DNA of 14,873 nucleotides from JBBSWA01 sp038046485 (GTDB taxonomy: Archaea; Nanobdellota; Nanobdellia; Woesearchaeales; SM23-78). This document shows, piece by piece, positions 13,942 to 14,873 of this stretch. The stretch spans positions 1 through 14,873 of the forward strand of contig JBBSWA010000057.1 in assembly GCA_038046485.1 (NCBI GenBank). Reading direction: 5' to 3'. The position numbers and the translations under genes are program-made. Each line of letters opens with the position of its first letter. Positions within the stretch are counted from its first letter, which is position 1. The notes below the pieces were generated by a model that saw only the letters and a list, made by a program, of their open reading frames with translations, ran no database searches and was not told the DNA's origin.

Positions 13942-13958
13942 ACGTCTATACGCAGGAG
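13942..13958 (+). other. tRNA-Ala intron 1, D-loop, position 20/21 (17 nt)
   Basis: A central 4-bp helix is formed by exon CCTG (13936-13939) with intron CAGG (13953-13956). Three-nt bulges GT|A and AG|A hold the two splice sites. An inner 3-bp helix CGT/ACG closes a CTAT loop. The outer helix is the D-stem, separated by two unpaired A residues, so it is a slightly relaxed bulge-helix-bulge. Intron bounds shift by one base if A21 is taken from the other side. Confidence 0.85.
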
Positions 13959-13997
13959 ATAACGCGCCCCTGGCAGGGGTGAGGCTTCGGGTTCAAA

Positions 13998-14012
13998 TGT
14001 TTAAGCTGAAAG
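13998..14012 (+). other. tRNA-Ala intron 2, T-loop, position 59/60 (15 nt)
   Basis: Central helix: exon TTCA (13992-13995) with intron TGAA (14007-14010). Bulges AA|T and AG|T hold the splice sites. The outer helix is the 5-bp T-stem, directly adjacent. The inner helix is minimal (G-C and a wobble, with a TTAA loop). Confidence 0.85.
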
Positions 14013-14026
14013 TCCCGACCGGTCCA

Positions 14027-14031
14027 TTTTT
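14027..14031 (+). terminator. T-run terminator after tRNA-Ala
   Basis: Five T residues immediately follow the discriminator base A73, as expected for archaeal RNA polymerase termination, just before the TATA box of the next gene. Confidence 0.5.
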
Positions 14032-14038
14032 CACTATA

Positions 14039-14046
14039 TTTTTAAA
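14039..14046 (+). promoter_or_regulatory. TATA box of the HAD hydrolase gene
   Basis: TTTTTAAA centred 26.5 nt before the ATG at 14069. This argues against an upstream in-frame start at 13979, which would lie inside the tRNA gene. Confidence 0.75.
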
Positions 14047-14068
14047 GGCCTCTCTTTTCTCGAGGGTA

Positions 14069-14704
14069 ATGTTGAAAGCAATCTTGTTTGATTTCTGGGG
14101 TACAATCGTTGAAAACGGTGTTTTTCCAAGTCCCACCTCGCAGACGCGAAGAATGCTGCGTATCCAAGCGCCTTATCAAGAATTTGTGACTCGATTTGAA
14201 AAAGCATTTATGACGCAAAAATTCCCCGATCTCTTTAAGGCGTTTGAGAGTGTCTGTGAGGAGTTTAAGATCAAGCCACCCCAGTTTATTATAGATAACC
14301 TAGTGGGCTTATGGAATAAGAATGACTTACTTTGCAAACCATTTCCAGAAACCATCGAGGTTTTAGCCAAGTTAAAACAAAAGTACAAGATGGCTTTGAT
14401 TTCCAACAATACCGCTTCAGTGGAGAATGTAATGGAAAAGTTCGAGCTTCGCAATTATTTTAACCTGGTCTTATTCTCATTCGAGTCGGGTTTACTCAAG
14501 TCAGATCCCAAAATGTTTCAGATGGCTTTAAAGAAGTTGAAAATAAAGCCCGAAGAAGCGCTCATGGTGGGAGATTCGTTGGAGTCTGACATGAAAGGAG
14601 CTGAGGCGGCAGGCATTCGGGGCATCTTAATTGATCGTAATAACCGTCAAGAGTTTGCTGATAAAATCACTTCCTTGTTGGAGTTAGAGTCTAAGTTAAA
14701 GTAG
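14069..14704 (+). CDS. HAD-superfamily hydrolase
   Basis: A 211-residue haloacid dehalogenase-like protein. Motif I is ILFDFWGTIV with nucleophile D8; the second acid of the usual DxD is Trp10, seen in many HAD members of the DFWGT group. A helical cap spans about 25-95. Motif II is ALISNNT, motif III the Lys in GLLKSDPKMF, and motif IV MVGDSLESDMKGAEAAG. The protein likely acts on a small phosphorylated or related substrate in the cytoplasm; the substrate is not evident. The ATG at 14069 is chosen from the TATA spacing and because the sequence from MLKAILFDFWGT matches normal HAD N-termini. A HIT-family gene follows 8 nt after the stop, so the two are probably cotranscribed. Confidence 0.85.
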   Translation: MLKAILFDFWGTIVENGVFPSPTSQTRRMLRIQAPYQEFVTRFEKAFMTQKFPDLFKAFESVCEEFKIKPPQFIIDNLVGLWNKNDLLCKPFPETIEVLAKLKQKYKMALISNNTASVENVMEKFELRNYFNLVLFSFESGLLKSDPKMFQMALKKLKIKPEEALMVGDSLESDMKGAEAAGIRGILIDRNNRQEFADKITSLLELESKLK

Positions 14705-14712
14705 GTGTTCCG

Positions 14713-14873
14713 ATGGAATGCATCTTCTGTCAGATCGTTGCGGGTAAGATCCCTTCAGCTAAGGTGTTCGAAGACGACCAAGCCATTGCCTTTCTTTCAA
14801 TTCGTCCGATTCAGCCAGGACACACGATTGTGACTCTCAAAGAACATTTTCAGACTTTGTTAGAAGTTCCTTT
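14713..14873 (+). CDS. HIT-family (HINT-like) protein, 3' truncated by the window end
   Basis: The first 53 residues read ECIFCQIVAGKIPSAKVFED, then AFLSIRPIQPGHTIVTLKEH, a characteristic HIT/HINT N-terminus including the CxxC of zinc-binding forms and the PxxPGHTxV segment. The catalytic H-x-H-x-H-x-x triad would lie beyond the edge. These enzymes hydrolyse nucleoside phosphoramidates or aminoacyl-adenylates. An AGGTG sequence about 5 nt before the ATG and the 8-nt gap from the HAD gene suggest translation as the second gene of a two-gene operon. Confidence 0.88.
   Translation, partial: MECIFCQIVAGKIPSAKVFEDDQAIAFLSIRPIQPGHTIVTLKEHFQTLLEVP

Larger units (their letters stand above)
13921..14026 (+). 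tRNA. tRNA-Ala (anticodon GGC) with two introns
   Basis: The 7-bp acceptor stem GGGCCGG/CCGGTCC contains the G3:U70 pair that identifies tRNA-Ala, followed by A73 and no encoded CCA. D-stem GTTA/TAAC pairs fully once a 17-nt insert is removed. The anticodon arm CGCCC-CTGGCAG-GGGTG has U33 and anticodon GGC at 13972-13974. The T-stem TCGGG/CCCGA pairs fully once a 15-nt insert in the T-loop is removed. After splicing the RNA is 74 nt, with tertiary partners intact: T8-A14, A15-T48 (Levitt pair), G18, G19, T54-A58 and G53-C61. Both inserts form bulge-helix-bulge structures cut by the archaeal splicing endonuclease. There is no intron at the usual 37/38 position. A five-T run (14027-14031) follows. 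Confidence 0.92.

Noticed and set aside
13965..13981. CCCC/GGGG hairpin first read as the long variable arm of a tRNA-Leu or tRNA-Ser
   Set aside because: It fits better as the anticodon arm with U33 and anticodon GGC. The D-stem and T-stem then pair perfectly, and G3:U70 fixes it as tRNA-Ala.
1..14873. CRISPR arrays, insertion sequences, integrases, attachment sites
   Set aside because: No regularly spaced repeats, transposase motifs or flanking att-like duplications were seen apart from the gap-associated 32-bp repeat.

Overview
The window looks archaeal, most plausibly from a small-genome DPANN lineage (the lineage is inference). Three observations support an archaeon. There is a tRNA-Ala carrying two bulge-helix-bulge introns. 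Stand-alone genes have an 8-bp TATA box centred about 26.5 nt upstream of their start codon, so they are probably transcribed without a leader. The aminoacyl-tRNA synthetases are archaeal-type AsnRS and GluRS. Genes are tightly packed, with several overlaps.

Layout. 1-1288 (+): C-terminal end of a protein resembling the Mre11/SbcD tail, then a bile-acid/sodium symporter family transporter. 1285-3238 (-): a macro-domain protein and asparaginyl-tRNA synthetase. 3324-6169 (-): a compact five-gene operon of unrecognised proteins (two-TM protein, secreted protein, charged coiled-coil protein, small protein, lipoprotein). Its genes have Shine-Dalgarno sites, unlike the leaderless genes around it. 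6170-6495: an AT-rich divergent promoter region broken by a 10-N scaffold gap, with a perfect 32-bp direct repeat flanking the gap segment. 6496-7413 (+): AbrB/PhoU-type regulator, converging on 7400-8962 (-), a protein with an APH-like kinase domain. 8963-9620: long gene-poor stretch with a TATA box, an inverted repeat and a possible small broken gene. 9621-10742 (+): tRNA-guanine transglycosylase of bacterial/eukaryotic length. 10847-12151 (-): degenerate ThiF/E1-like protein and a single-TM hypothetical protein. 12186-13865 (-): archaeal GluRS. 13921-14026 (+): tRNA-Ala(GGC) with introns at 20/21 and 59/60. 14069-end (+): HAD hydrolase followed by a HIT-family gene that runs off the window.

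Much of the recognisable content concerns translation: AsnRS, GluRS, TGT and tRNA-Ala. GluRS and tRNA-Ala diverge from what appears to be one shared TATA box. The strongest finding is the doubly interrupted tRNA-Ala. The TATA-to-start spacing is regular enough to re-assign several start codons (transporter, kinase-like protein, TGT, GluRS, HAD, and a GTG start for the TM protein). The unrecognised five-gene operon is the best candidate for an undescribed system, but its function cannot be read from sequence.
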